Below are positions 22,191 through 34,290 of a stretch of DNA of 64,000 bases, one piece after another. Position 1 is the first letter of the stretch. Every line of letters begins with the position of its first letter. This stretch comes from Anisus vortex (Eukaryota > Mollusca > Gastropoda > Planorbidae): positions 30,274,581 to 30,338,580 of the forward strand of contig OX421498.1 of the NCBI GenBank assembly GCA_949126835.1, read 5' to 3'. The notes under the pieces were generated by a model that ran no database searches, was not told the origin of the DNA, and saw nothing but the letters and a program-made list of their open reading frames with translations. A program made the translations under genes and the position numbers.

Positions 22191-22615
22191 ATATGAGTGC
22201 ATCCAGCTTTCAATACAACATATTTAAAATCTGGCATCACTGACCAAGTATCAAAGACTTGACTTCCAGAAAAACTTGACCCCCCCCCCACTTTCCCTCC
22301 TCAAAACCTTTACATATCCTTTCTCTTTCAGACCAAACACACACACACACGCACACACACACACAAAAACACACATTTCTTAAGAGAAATCGTTATGTCG
22401 TGGCGGTAGGTCTGAGAACGAGACATAATTGTTATAATTGCATACAGACGCTACAAAATACATGCTTATAGAAGATGCTCACAATTAAACTTGTATTTAA
22501 CAAAGGAAATATATTTTAATCCCTAAGAATAAAAGATATCAAATTAGGCTGTTATGGTGTTGTGTGTTGGTGGGGGGGGGGGGATAATATTCACTATCCT
22601 GGCTCATATTTAGAT
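22191..22615. other. Microsatellite remnants, no gene
   Basis: CA repeat at 22335-22374, a G run at 22571-22583, otherwise unique AT-rich sequence. Confidence 0.65.
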
Positions 22616-22629
22616 CTTCTCTTATATAT

Positions 22630-22712
22630 TCCAGACGCTCTTTCTATAAAGAAGATTATTGCGTCTGGGTTTGGTCTTGCGTTTTGATTAATGTTAAGTT
22701 ATTGGTTTTTCT
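22630..22712 (+). repeat. Dispersed hairpin repeat, copy 1
   Basis: Shares ccagacgctctttctataaa, gaagattattgcgtctg and ggtcttgcgttttgattaat with copies at 32750 and 37470. The words cagacgc and gcgtctg form a stem around the centre. Class unknown. Confidence 0.75.
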
Positions 22713-22787
22713 GTGGTTTGTTCAGGCAACCCATGCCATGTCCACTCGGGAAATGAGCGTACTTATTTGCATGTATTTTTTCTTGCA

Positions 22788-22994
22788 TTAAAGTATTATA
22801 TTATTTCTAAGTATTATATTATTTCTAAGTATTATATCATTTCTAAGTATTATATTATTTCTAAGTATTATATTATTTCTAAGTATTATATTATTTCTAA
22901 GTTTAATATTTTTTCTAAGTATTATATTATTTCTAAGTATTATATTATTTCTATGTATTATATTATTTCTAAGTATTATATTATTTCTAAGTGT
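22788..22994. repeat. 18-bp minisatellite, about 11 units
   Basis: Unit ctaagtattatattattt; a few units vary (gtttaatattttt, ctatgtatta). The 96-codon open frame (YYIISK repeats) follows from a unit divisible by three. Confidence 0.96.
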
Positions 22995-23297
22995 ATATAT
23001 TAATTCTCAGTAAGACGCTTGTTTTGTTTTAAAAAAAAGAAGAAAGATAACAATAGCGACAACTATACAGGAGAAAAAGAATAATGCCCATTGGAGTTAT
23101 ATAAAGTGGGCGCCGCCTAATAGTCCTATACCATCACGTGGACAAGAAGACCCCACTGATTATAAGAACCTACATAATGGACGTAAACATATTTTTTAAA
23201 AAGGCCGTTTTTAAAGTCAAGATATTTGTTTTTATAGTCTATGCTATTACTGTGATATTAAGGTGATTAATAAGTAAAGTACCCTTCGTCCCCAAAT
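22995..23297. other. No recognisable gene
   Basis: Unique AT-rich sequence of about 300 bp; no motif seen. Confidence 0.6.
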
Positions 23298-23556
23298 GAT
23301 CACATGGCCGGTGAAGCAGCGTTCACCAGTTTCTGTGGCCACGGCATGCGAGGGAATGTGTGGCCAGCACAATGCCCAGCCGCCTTTACTTTACCCCAAC
23401 TAGTGTCAGGTACCCATCAGAGCTGGGTAGACTCAGGGACACCCCCCTCCCCCCAATACCGGATAAAAAATTTTTAGCCTTCACCAGAATTTGAACCCAG
23501 AACCTTCGGTATGCCAGCCAATCGCGCTGCTCGAGCACTGCGCCCCATAAGGTTGT
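23298..23556 (-). mobile_element. SINE1 copy, near full length
   Basis: On the minus strand: head ggggcgcagtgctcgagcag and B box gggttcaaattctggtgaag, then cagctctgatgggtacctga, ggcggctgggcattgtgctg, and 3' end gtgaacgctgcttcaccggc. A short C/G-rich expansion lies in the middle. Confidence 0.9.
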
Positions 23557-24019
23557 TAGACACACACCCCCACACCCCTTATCTATATCTTTATTTATAG
23601 AAGAGGTCACTATAAGCACTACATCTATATCTACCTATTAATATATGTATCAATATCTATAGCCATCTAATTATATATATATATATATTTATATATCTAG
23701 ATCTATCTATCTACAATATATAAATATATCACTTACCTCAACTTTAAAATATCTTTATTTTGTTTATGAAATATATATTTAAAAAAAACTGTTGCTATGG
23801 TTTTATTTTAGTGTTGTTGTTTTTTTTATTGTATATATTTTGTTTTTGTGTTTTCGTTCATTCAAAGGCAGTCTAAGACATAACACCTGACCTTTGTTTA
23901 GTTTGATGTGATGGAATTATTTTTTGAATGTGCAGGTTTTAATATTTAGCAACAATGAAAGCGATACGATAGAACGGAGACCACACATCAAGTTATTTAA
24001 ACTGTTTACACCTTTCGCG
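23557..24019. other. AT-rich, with TA and ATCT simple repeats
   Basis: Simple repeats from 23625 to 23730 (atctatat words). No gene. Confidence 0.65.
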
Positions 24020-24176
24020 TTCTCTCACTCTCTTTGTCTCTCTCTATCTCTCACACTCTCCCTCGCTCTGCCTCTCTCTCTCTTTCACTCTATCTCTCTC
24101 TCCATCTCTCTATCTCTCTCTCACTCTATCTCTGTCTCTGTGTGACTCTTTCACGCGGTGTCTCTCTTTTTCTTTC

Positions 24177-24208
<32 letters not shown>

Positions 24209-24262
24209 TGTCTCTCTCTGTCTCTCTCTGTCTCTCTCTGTCTCTCTCTCTCTGTTTCTCAT
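24020..24262. repeat. CT-rich microsatellite with 10-bp tctctctctg units
   Basis: The core at 24178-24250 repeats tctctctctg seven times; flanks are degenerate CT repeats. Confidence 0.95.
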
Positions 24263-24676
24263 GTTATCTATCACTTAACTTGCATTTCTTACTTTTTCTT
24301 TTCTTCCATTTTCTTCCTGTTTTCTTTTTTTATGGTTTTTTTACTTTTCTGTCTGTTTGTTTTATATCTTCATTTCAATGTGTTGTTATTATTTAGCCGT
24401 TCCCCCCCCCCCCCACTCCCGCTTTGTTTTTTATCTCTTTCGATGTTTTTTTTCTTTGTTATTGTTGTTTTTGTTTAACACGCGGAGGAAAAGTCTTTGA
24501 TGTGCCGCGCCTCCAGGAGAAGAAATATTAATTTATGCCAGCTGGTGATGTAAGAGTTAAGGGTGTGTGATTTGCAAATTATACTTGGTACAAAGTTAAT
24601 GGGTTAAAGTTAATCAGTGCAATTTAATAATAGTGGTATAGTATTATTGGCACCTACATGCTGGTAGGCTACGTCA
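24263..24676. other. T-rich sequence, no gene
   Basis: T runs and a C run (24403-24415). Open frames here are rich in F, L and S by composition. Confidence 0.6.
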
Positions 24677-24770
24677 CAGGGAATCGGCAACCTTTTGATA
24701 ATAGCGTGCCGAAATTGGATTTCTAATTCATCCAGCGTGCCAACTACTTAAAAGTCATACAGCTATAGCA
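24677..24770 (-). mobile_element. hAT family C end fragment
   Basis: cagggaatcggcaacctttt, gataatagcgtgccgaaatt and cagcgtgccaactacttaaa match the inverted right end of family C (compare 43150-43215). The rest of the element is missing or unrecognisable. Confidence 0.8.
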
Positions 24771-25803
24771 GTCAATTTCTCCAGAGGGAGTTTAGTGTGG
24801 AAATGCCTACACTTTTGACATCATAGTCATTGAAAACAAAGCATTGCATCTCGTATGTCATGTACCCAACAATGTATTAACGAATAGGAAACAGCTGTTT
24901 ATCGGTGGTGACAAATTACGGACAGCTTTTACAGCTTTTATATACAGCCGTCTAAAGGGGAAACTTTTGGTTATCCAGAGAACCTTTACAGGAGCCGCCA
25001 TAGGCCTACATGTGCAGAGCTGTAAAAGGTACGATGATATATTATGCATATAGAGTAATAACCAAACACTGGAATTTTGGTTTTATTGCCATGACTTTGT
25101 ACCCCATAAAAAAAAAGCATTATGAATCTTTAAATTCAAATATACTTAGCATTTTAATTTCTCTAATTGATAATTACGTCATCATTTCCGTACACTTTAA
25201 TACCGATGACGTCACACCGACGTCATGAATAAATAAAGAAATGGTAAAAAATATGCAAAATCAGCAACTATTTATATTAAAAAGCCTGCGGTGGTTATCG
25301 GGTTAAAACGCCGCTATGAACCAATATTTCTGTAGTATTAATATAATGATAACATTATCACTGATATAATTGCTTCAACCTACAGTTTCTTCTTTCTGTT
25401 TTGTTTTTTTCTTTCCTTCCAGAAAGCTTGTCTTCCCCAAGAGAAGGTAAACACAGCAGAATTTCATAAATGTGACGATACGATACAGAATAGATAGAAA
25501 AACAGGGGCGATAACACAATCTATGTGAAGGAACATAATCCAGCTGCCCCCCCCCCCTCTCTCTATCTCTCTCTTTAACTTTTTTTTTTGTTATCTGTTC
25601 TGACTTGTTTGCGCCATATACAGCATTTTTAATTAAAAGAACTAAATTAGCACGTGAAAGTTAAAGTCATAGCGAGACATAAAAACTACAAATACTGGAT
25701 TTGATAATCTTATAAACGAGTTCTTTACAATCTACAATATGGGGTCGCCATCTCTTCTTATCTCATAATTTACTTAGTTGTTCTCTAGGTGTAAAATTAT
25801 TAC
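24771..25803. other. No recognisable gene; CRE-like palindrome
   Basis: A perfect TGACGTCA octamer lies near 25206 with a second gacgtcat near 25218. In other contexts this is the ATF/CREB site, but without a promoter here it may be chance. Microsatellite CT at 25553-25575. No gene. Confidence 0.5.
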
Positions 25804-25880
25804 TCCTACGCGCATCCATGGTTTAAGTCTAAGTCTTGCATTTAGAGTTGTTGTTTTTTTAAATGATGTTAAGTTGTTCA
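25804..25880 (+). repeat. Dispersed hairpin repeat, 3' part only
   Basis: tacgcgcatccatggtttaa, gtctaagtcttgcattta, then ttttaaatgatgtt align with the second half of copies at 32780-32850 and 37500-37560. The hairpin part is absent. Confidence 0.55.
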
Positions 25881-26297
25881 TGTTCCTTACCACTTGCTGT
25901 AACCCGGTACATGTGTATGGTTTCAGTTACTTTAGGTATTTCTGAACCGTTGATCGCAAAGCTGGCGAAATGTAGGAAACCACCGATATGCTCCCATTAA
26001 GAGTATGTCGGTGGGCTGAACACATGGGGGGACAGCCCATGTTGCGCGTTCGAAATTTCACTGCACCGAGATTCGGTGGGGGAGGAAGTAATGAACCACT
26101 CCCTGGTGACTGCATGTCCAAGCCCTATAGAGTCTAGAATTTGTGCTACCGGACAACAGTGCAGGAATACGAGCTCTAGACACCACGTTAATGATCCGGA
26201 GGGGGGGAGGATCCGCCACGTGGGGAGAAGCAGATTAGTGAACGTGACAGCGGAGATCGTGCCACAGGTTGGCTAGTCAAGTTACGCCCTGGACTAT
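25881..26297. other. No recognisable gene
   Basis: Relatively GC-balanced unique sequence with open frames of about 65 codons and no recognised motif. Confidence 0.5.
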
Positions 26298-26490
26298 AGC
26301 ATTTGTAACCCGGGTCTGGAGGATGCCCCTGAGTATACACAGCTTTAATGAGTTCCTGACTTTAGTTGGGGTAAAGTAAAGGCGACTGGGCATTGTCCTG
26401 ACCACACACTCTCCTCGTATGCCGTGACCACAGAAACTGGTGAAAGCTGCTTCACCGGACCCATGGATCAAATTGGTCCAACGGGATACT
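26298..26490 (+). mobile_element. SINE1 copy, 5'-truncated
   Basis: taacccgggtctggaggatg, ggcgactgggcattgtcctg, gaaagctgcttcaccggacc, then the 3' end atggatcaaattggtccaac. The tRNA head is missing. Confidence 0.85.
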
Positions 26491-28355
26491 TTATTTTACT
26501 ATCCTTAAAGGGGAACAATCCACGAATTATATAAGATAAAGGAGATAACTCAATATATAAGTACATGCTTATGGAATCGAAACAAATGGTTTGCATCTTC
26601 TAGCCCTTAAAGGAGCCTGCACAGCAAGATACATCAATTGATCTTTTCAATAACTCCTGTTTATTTTAAAATGACACATGTTCTCATCGTTGAAAGACAT
26701 CAAGTATCAAGTATCTATATATTAGACCATAATTTCCATAAATAAAGTGTTGGCTTTCTAGTTTTTTTTTTATTGATCTAATTCTCATTTCACGAGCATT
26801 GAAAGAACATTCCTAAGTAATGCAATATATAAATGAATGTTAACCTTAAACTATCTAATCCTAAATTTTCTAATGGAATCAAGTTCTTAGAAAAACCACG
26901 AAATAGAATGTGGAGACACTTCTATAAATCTGAACAGAATTTGGCGCCACTTTTAGAACTACTAACAGATTGACTAGTAATCGTTTGTTGCACTTTTTTT
27001 TTTAGCCACTTTTTCTGGACCTTGATCATTATTAAAGCAAGATTAGATTAAACTACTAATCCATGTTAACTCAATTCTTTACATGTAGCAAAACTATTAT
27101 ACCGTGGCATCGTTAGTTCAGCAGTTAGTATTTCAGAATTTAGTCGCTGGTAAACTAAAATGGTATTACATATATGTCACAGCTAAATTATTAATTTACC
27201 CAAAAAAGTAGATTGGCTAGTTATGTAAAGTCGTGCAAGATAATAACTTCAATACCTGTAAAAATTATTCAATTAGATTTGCCATTTAAATAAATATTAA
27301 GAAAGCGGATCGCCATATTGGAACCCTTGTTTCGTAAATATTATTTGTATATGTTTTTAATGGGATCCAAAACCGGTGAACAATTACGAAATGAGATTCT
27401 TGTTTAATAAAAAAATATCATGCATCGAGATATCTAATAACTTAACTACTGTATTTTTTAAAACTGGGATCGCTAATTAACAACCCTATTATAAAAAGGG
27501 ATCGCCACTCAAAAACGACAAGGACATTATAAAAAAATGATTTCTTTTTTTTTCATTGAACACAGCATCATTAAAGTTTAATTATATCTTTTGTTTTCTT
27601 TTAAAAAAAAAGAAAATGATAAACGCTTCGTTAGCCAATCTTTCTTTTTAAATAACACTTCAATCTTTCATTTCCTTTGCTTCATAATGCACTCCAACTT
27701 CCTGTCTTGTCTTGGAGGGCTGTCTCTTAAGTTCATTTTTTTTAAATTGCCCTATTTTAAAGAAAAATTATTTAAAACAAAAAATTAGGACCTAGATCAG
27801 AATCTATATATAAAGACAATAGCCAGCCGCGTTATCTTGACCTTGTTCATGGTGATATCATTCTTATCAGGAAACCGGACATGGAGAAACTGGTTGGCAG
27901 GGTAGGGGGCGTTTATATTATGAAACGATAACTCATTATCATCTTTATAATCGAGGATGTCACCTGTTGCTCCCACCCCCACCCCTCCCCCAAAACCTCT
28001 GGTGGGTGGAGTTGAGAAGATGTAAACTTTCTTTAACAAGACAAAAAAAGGCGGGGCTCACACGTCAGCCGGTCCCGCCCAGCTTTGATGTCTACTAATT
28101 ACCGATAGTTCGCCTAAAACCCCCCGCCCCCTGCCCCTCCACCCACCCCCCATTTTTCTCCCCCGTCTATTACAATCTCCTGATGACATGGAAGATCCTC
28201 GGCATAAATTCCCTGCCTGTCTAATGAGGAGAGAGAAATAGAGAAGTCACAAACGCCAGGGCAAGTGTTATACAGACGTTTTGAAGCCATTTTTTACTCT
28301 AGCTCCCTTCACTCTTATGAGAGGGCCCTTCTAGCCTGTGCAGAATTATCTTTAG
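26491..28355. other. AT-rich intergenic sequence, no gene
   Basis: Includes A/T runs and, at 27960-28160, C-rich stretches. Open frames of 65-80 codons have no recognised domain. Confidence 0.6.
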
Positions 28356-28530
28356 AGCGGGAGTCGGCAACATATGGCACACGTGCTAGACTTGGCACGC
28401 AGACCAATTTTCAACGGCACGCGAGAGACCTCCAATAGGTGTTTCTTTGTGCAAAAATATTTTTTTCTGTTATTGAAAGAGGAGAACTAACTTTTGAATC
28501 AGATTCTGAATGTCTCGGGGGTTGTGAAAA
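28356..28530 (+). mobile_element. hAT family C left-end fragment
   Basis: gagtcggcaacatatggcac, tagacttggcacgcagacca, aacggcacgcgagagacctc and the following aggtgtttctttgtgcaaaa, gaggagaactaactttt align with 12862-13290 and 63190-63340. The right end is not found. Confidence 0.8.
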
Positions 28531-28737
28531 TTATGTGTGAGAGAAAATATTGCATGGCATGTGGGCAATACAAGTTTTTATTCTAGTATATAAACTAATA
28601 CATTTTTGCTAGTTACTTTGTAATAGGTGAAACCTTTAAAATTGGGTCGATTAAATAGATCTACTAAATAAATTCAACCTTTTAATTTTCTGGAAAATAT
28701 TGTATGATGTATATAAATATACAATTTGTAATAATCA

Positions 28738-29075
28738 GTGGCGTACGTAGCCGGGGTTGTTTATTTATTTATTTTAACGTAAAAAATGAATACAATAACG
28801 CTGGATTTGTATAAAAGAAATAATAATTAGTCAGTAATGCTAGTTATTTGACAAAACATGACTTGTTTGGCATCACTATACAATCAAATTTGGAAACTTT
28901 ATTTTTCATTAAAGGGAGATAATTAACAAAATTCCTTCAAGGTCACATTTGTAATAAGTTTCTTATTATTTCTATATATTAAAAAAGTAACTTTCAAGTT
29001 AAAACTTTGAAATGATCAAACTGTAAATTATAGAAGAATATTATATTCATATTTTTAAAATAATGTCTATTCATT
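28738..29075 (-). mobile_element. hAT family E internal repeat, inverted copy
   Basis: 28790-29075 aligns, inverted, with 29-420 and 53175-53520: ggcatcactatacaatcaaa, ttaaagggagataattaaca, gaaatgatcaaactgt. At 28738, cagtggcgtacgtagccg looks like a separate hAT-type terminus. No second terminus is seen, so the exact element is unclear. Confidence 0.65.
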
Positions 29076-29180
29076 TTTCAAGACACTGAGACACGTACTT
29101 TGTTCTTTTAATTTAGTCCATTTCAAGTCATAGCCCGAAATTGCGATAGTTGTAGTTATTTAATTTACTTGTTTACTTGA

Positions 29181-30040
29181 TTACTTCCTTTGGTTCCTCG
29201 TGGAACATAGGGCCTCCATAACCGCTCTCATAAGGCCTCCATAACCGCTCTCATAGGGCCTCCATAACCCTCTCATAGGGCCTCCATAACCGCTCTCATA
29301 GGGCCTCCATAACCGCTCTCATAGGGCCTCCATAACCGCTCTCATAGGGCCTCCATAACCGCTCTCATAGGGCCTCCATAACCGCTCTCATAGGGCCTCC
29401 ATAACCGCTCTCCAGCGCAATCGATTCTGGGCAGCATTTCTTAAGTTCACCCCATGAAAGGCTGCAGCTTTTTCATTTCCTCTTCGCAGGAGCGTCTCCA
29501 GGTGGTCTTAGGGCGTCCCTTTCCATGGGGGGTTCCATTGCAAAGCCTGTCTGGTGATGTTCTGTGGGGGTTTTCGTATGGTATGCCCATTCAGCGCCAT
29601 TTTCGCCTGGCGATCCGCTGTTCAAAAGGGTACTATTGTTTGCCGCCACAAGTCGGTAATTTTTTTTACCTATTCTGTCTACCGAATCTTAAGTATGTTG
29701 CGGATGCAGCCGTTGACAAAGGTTTGGAACTTATTGTTCAGATTGTTGGATACTCTCCAGGTCTCTGAGCCGTGATTTGTTTCGGACAGACAGGGCTGTT
29801 GAACTGCAGACTGGCCTCATGGTGATGAAGGCACGTCAAGCTTTCCCTATTATGGCTTTGATGTCATCGTCGGGGCCACCTGTTACTGAGACTATACTGC
29901 ACAAGTATGTGAAAGAGGTGACTTCTTTCAGCTCACTGTCTCCAACCTTGATTGGTTTCTCTTGTTTCTTAAAGAGGGTCATCGTTTCTGTCTTCTCCAG
30001 GTTGATCTGCAGTCCGGTCTTGGATGCTTGGATGTTATCT
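29181..30040 (-). pseudogene. RTE-type LINE, 5'-truncated ORF C-terminus
   Basis: Minus-strand reading, with frameshifts: QINLEKTETMTLFKKQEK, then SELKEVTSF.YL, DDIKAIIGKARQAF, LRDLE, GHTIRKPPQNITRQAL, TWRRSCEEEMKKL, NRLRWRAVMEAL, and the terminal CSTRNQRK before a stop at 29181-29183. This order matches the region after the RT catalytic core to the C-terminus of RTE-clade LINEs, where 'EFTYLGS...D..IKARIGKARQAF' and 'TWRR...RWR..V.ALC' are typical. The catalytic RT and endonuclease are absent. A 23-bp minisatellite has expanded inside the last codons (29205-29412). Confidence 0.85.
29205..29412. repeat. 23-bp minisatellite, 9 units, inside the RTE C-terminus
   Basis: Unit cgctctcatagggcctccat then aac. 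On the minus strand it contains gagagcggttatggaggccc, which is the LINE's own RWRAVMEAL coding sequence. The unit is not a multiple of three, so expansion shifts frame. One unit lacks a base or two (29268-29273), and the first units differ slightly. Confidence 0.95.
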
Positions 30041-31285
30041 GTTATTTACTATATTCTGAATATTACACCATTCCTTTTGTATACATATTTTTTTGCGACA
30101 ATTAGCCTTGTCCTTGAAGTAAGACTCAGTAGGAGTATAGTTAAGAAAGAAAAAAAACTAGCAATAATATTAAGCTTAACGGAATAGCTCTGTCGAACAC
30201 GAGAGGAGGGAGGGGGAGGCATGATGTGTCAAACTACGTCACAGCACGGAGGGAATAAAATACGTCTCAGTCTGAAGCACCCCCTCCTACTCCTGCTCCT
30301 CATCCCCACAACCTCTACCCCTTCCACCTTTATCCACCCTGACCTCACCCTCACCAAACCCTCTCAACACTACCGCATTGTTTGAGAAGAACAAAACACT
30401 TTTAAGAATTTTTTTTATACCAAGAACAAAAAAAACCAACTAAAAATGTGCATAATAACCACGGTTGATTGAATCAGTTCTTAATATAAAACATAAAAAA
30501 AACAAAAAAAACAAACTACACAGCAAAACCGGTCTGTTGTGTTTAATATGAATGTTCCGCCATTTCAATACCTGCAGGGGCGCATAGGCGGATGCCGGGA
30601 GTGGAAATCATACACACACCGTTTTGTTTCATCAGAGTCGTAGGCACTTAGGTTATTATAGCGGTTGAGCAGCAATGGACAGAACCAGATAGTTATTTAT
30701 AGTTTCCATTAGAAAGCCACAGACACACCCGCTAATGAAAAAGGCCCATTGCTCTCAATTATAAATTGTGACTAGTTGTTGTTGTTTTTATATATACTCA
30801 GAGGTTCTAAAAATTTTAGATAAGAGGGCCAGTTGACCGTCTTTCGGACATAGTCTGTGTTGTTTTTGTTTTTTTGGTGGGAGGGGGGGATTCTAATTTA
30901 CAAACTGAAAACATAGAAAGAGTGAACATCTGTGCACACAGCGCGTGTTCTATTTCTCGTATATCTGGCAGGCCGGATTAGTGGATCTCATTGATGATTC
31001 TGGTGGACAGGATGTGATCCGCGGGGCGTACATTGAGGACCCCACCATTTAAATATTGTAAAATGTCTTTATTTTATTAGTTTTATTAAATACAGTGAGC
31101 TTTTAAAGGGCTGGATGAAAATTTTGTTAAAGTATTTTAGATTCCTCATGTTGTGGCGTTAAGCGAAACACTTTTTCTACCAAGTTTATCCCTATGGACG
31201 TTTTGATGTGCGTACATTTTAACTTGTATGACAAGAAACATAAGCTGGTATATCCGAAATGTTTTGAACGTTCTGTATATGTAAT
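30041..31285. other. No recognisable gene
   Basis: Unique sequence with C-rich (30285-30370), A-rich (30420-30515) and G-run (30880) tracts. Nothing coding recognised. Confidence 0.6.
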
Positions 31286-31600
31286 ATGTCAGTATTTGTA
31301 TACGTGTGTGTCTTTGTGTGTCCATGTATGTCTGTGTGTGTGTCCATGTATGTAAGTGTGTGTTCATGTATGTCTTTGTGTGTGTGTGTGTCCATGTATT
31401 TCTCTGTGTTTGTCCATGTATGTCTGTGTGTGTTTATGTGTGTGTCTATGTGTGTCGTTGCGTTTCTATGTGTGTCTGTGTGTGATTGTGTGTGTCTGTA
31501 TGTGTCTATGTATACATGTGTTTTTGTCCCTCTGTGTCAGTGTGTCTGTTTGTGTCTCAGTATTTGTGTCTCTGTTTCACCGTGCACACCACCTGAGATT
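31286..31600. repeat. GT-rich degenerate tandem repeat
   Basis: Words of tgtccatgtatgtctgtgtg recur with length variation. The plus-strand open frames rich in C, V and S are artefacts. Confidence 0.93.
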
Positions 31601-32454
31601 CAATCTGTTCTGCCATAACAAGTTAAAACATACATCATTGCAATATCACTTTTTGTACAAGGTCGTCCCGCCCCTCACTCCCCACTCACCAACACCACAC
31701 ACACACACACGTGCATACATATTTACAAACATACATCTAATGTCCATTAGCCAATTACATAACTCGCCTGGAGATAAAAGTGAGAGTATCACCTATCTGG
31801 AGGTGTCACCGCATTATCCTAATGCCTACGATAAGTCTTTGATAAATAGCCCTGACCTTGATGCACAAAGGTCACTACGTTGACAATATTTACTATAAAA
31901 AAAACTTTTTTTTTTCGGTGCGAAAAATAGAAGCATCACAATTTTGACCTTTGACCTTTCTTCCTGCCTATAATTATTACGGGTTTACCTGTAATTGGTT
32001 GATATTTTGAAAAAAGGAAACCTAGTTTTTGTTTGTTGTTTTTTGTTAAAACTTTAACATTATACCAGGCAAATTAGAATTGAAGCTTTATAGAGTTTGA
32101 ATTTAAAGATCCCTGCAGCGTTTATATTTCAGTGTAGAATAGTTTGCAAAGATATAAACTGCATTGTTCTATATAATTACACACAGAGGTCAGTGAGGAA
32201 TATATAATACTCAGTAACCAGCATGCAGTTGGCATAGATCTAATTATAGTATCCACATCCTTGGTCTTCGACGTCATTTCCTGTCTACTCCGCCATTTTG
32301 TTCTACGGCTGCTGTTTTTCTTCAGTTATTTTAAAGAGTATGGCTTAAGGTTGAGAATCGGACATTAAGGGTGCCACTTTATATTCTTTCAACAAGACCC
32401 GGCATTACTAGACCTGTCTCTTGCTTCATGCAGTAGTAGTCCCGACGGATTGAT
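31601..32454. other. No recognisable gene
   Basis: CA repeat at 31699-31712, otherwise AT-rich unique DNA. Confidence 0.6.
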
Positions 32455-32665
32455 TTATAGGGCCGGTGAAGCAGCGTTCACCACAGTGGTCAGCACAATG
32501 CCCAGTCACCTTTACTTTGCCCCAAATAGTGGCAGGTACCCATCATGCCTCGTTAGACGCAGGGATACCCTCCAGATCCGGGAACAAATCCTAGTCTTGA
32601 CCGAAATTCGACTCCAGGACCTTCAGTACGCCAGCCTTCCGCGCCGGTCACGGTGCCCCGTTCAT
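32455..32665 (-). mobile_element. SINE1 copy, near full length
   Basis: Minus-strand head ggggcaccgtgaccggcgcg, decayed B box tggagtcgaatttcggtcaa, body ggtgactgggcattgtgctg and tail gtgaacgctgcttcaccggc. About 20 bp of the 'cacagaaact' region is deleted. Confidence 0.88.
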
Positions 32666-32749
32666 TCGTGCAAGATTAGATCATCCATTCATTTGAAAGG
32701 TCTATAAAACATTATTATCTGTTCAAATTCTACATCTTATCTTATTCAT

Positions 32750-32850
32750 TACAGACGCTCCTTCAATAGAGAAGATTATTGCGTCTTACGCTCATCCGTG
32801 GTCCGAGTCTAGTCTTGCATTTTTATTAATGTTTTAAATGTTTTACATAG
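32750..32850 (+). repeat. Dispersed hairpin repeat, copy 2
   Basis: acagacgctccttcaataga, gaagattattgcgtcttacg, ctcatccgtggtccgagtct, agtcttgcatttttattaat. The upstream atcttatcttattcatt is also shared with copy 3. Confidence 0.8.
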
Positions 32851-34290
32851 CTGAACAGCACACATACTTTATAACGTTCTATAACGTTTCAAGTCTAGAT
32901 ATAAAACTAATACATTTTTTTTTTAAATGACGCTGTTTTATATTGTCATTTAATTTAAACGTGGGGTTGAAATTTCTGTGATTGTTTCCATAGCATCCTA
33001 AAAATGTTGGCCTACCCACTTCATGATCCTCTAACGTTCCCCTCCAGTATCAAATAGTTAAAAATAAAAATAGCTGCAGAAGACACAGTTTTAATAAGGA
33101 ACTATCATCTATTCATTTTTATTCTCATATACTCCACCCCCCACTCCACCTGTGTACCCCATACACACACACACATACATACAGAGAACACAATTTTAAT
33201 ATCCGCAGTTAAACAATACACAAATACAACACAATAGAGGGAGTGGGACATACACATAAAGAGAGGCCTAATATAAATGCGCCATGGCCCAGTGGTTATC
33301 GTGCAGCGATGACAATAGACTGAATTGTCTATCTTTCAGACTACAACAACAACACAAAAAATGTCTCAGACTCTATATGCCTTCAGACAGTCGCATTGTT
33401 TTCCGTTGAAGCTGGGAATTCTGGGCTAGAACTACGGGGACTACAGATTACCCCAGCTCCGCTAGGCTGGGAGTAACGTAGCGGAACAAGATCCAATTGT
33501 TCCTACAATTCTTTTTTTTGCCTTTTGCATTGTGTTCTTTTATTGTGTTCCTTTTGGGGGTCATTGTATTGTTCTCTATTATCCCTTGTCATACTTAGCT
33601 TAAGACGTGTTCACAAGTCTTAAATTCTTTTGTCTGGTTTCATATTCGGCCTGTTGAATCGTACCACTGGTGCGGAACAAACTTTTTTTTTATTTTTATT
33701 TTCTTTTTAAGTTAACACAATACGAAGATAACATATTGGAATTTTCGAGGCTTTTGACGAGGGAAATAGGGGTTTTGGGATTTGGTTGCGGGGAGGGGGG
33801 GAGGACTATGTGATATGGATAGAATGGGTAGAGAATTGAGTGTTTGGGAGAGAAGTACGAAAGAATGCAATAAGCTTTCAGCTTGATATAACACTTAAAC
33901 CGCTTGTTCGGAACGAATCATTAAACAATCTGTGCATGTGTGTGTGTTTGTGTGTGAATGTGTGTGAGCGGTTAGGTAGATTTGGTGCTAAGACCGAGGA
34001 GATGAAAGAAAATTTCGCTTATATGGGGCCCTATAGAGTCATAATTCCCGGCAGTACCAAAGTTGGTCCAAGACAAAAAAAAAGCCCCAAATCGGACTTG
34101 TTCTTAAATGTATAAGCTATTTTTGGTTCAGATATAAGGCTTGAATGTGGATTTTCGGTCTCAAATTTGTGTTTTGTTTTTAATAAGCCAATGCCGACAA
34201 GTTACAGGCAACGGGAACAGAAGGTTTTGAATGTAAAAAAAAAAGTGTTTGTGGGCGGATTGGGGGGGGGGGGTACATTCGCTGCACTTA
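32851..34290. other. No recognisable gene
   Basis: AT-rich unique sequence. At 33282-33302, gccatggcccagtggttatc resembles a tRNA A box but no matching B box follows. Open frames have no recognised domain. Confidence 0.55.

Noticed and set aside
25195..25226. CRE promoter element (TGACGTCA)
   Set aside because: Only one perfect octamer with no transcript or promoter near it. TGACGTCA also occurs in a transposon end here.
33282..33310. tRNA-like A box (ggcccagtggttatc)
   Set aside because: No B box or clover-leaf follows within the expected distance.
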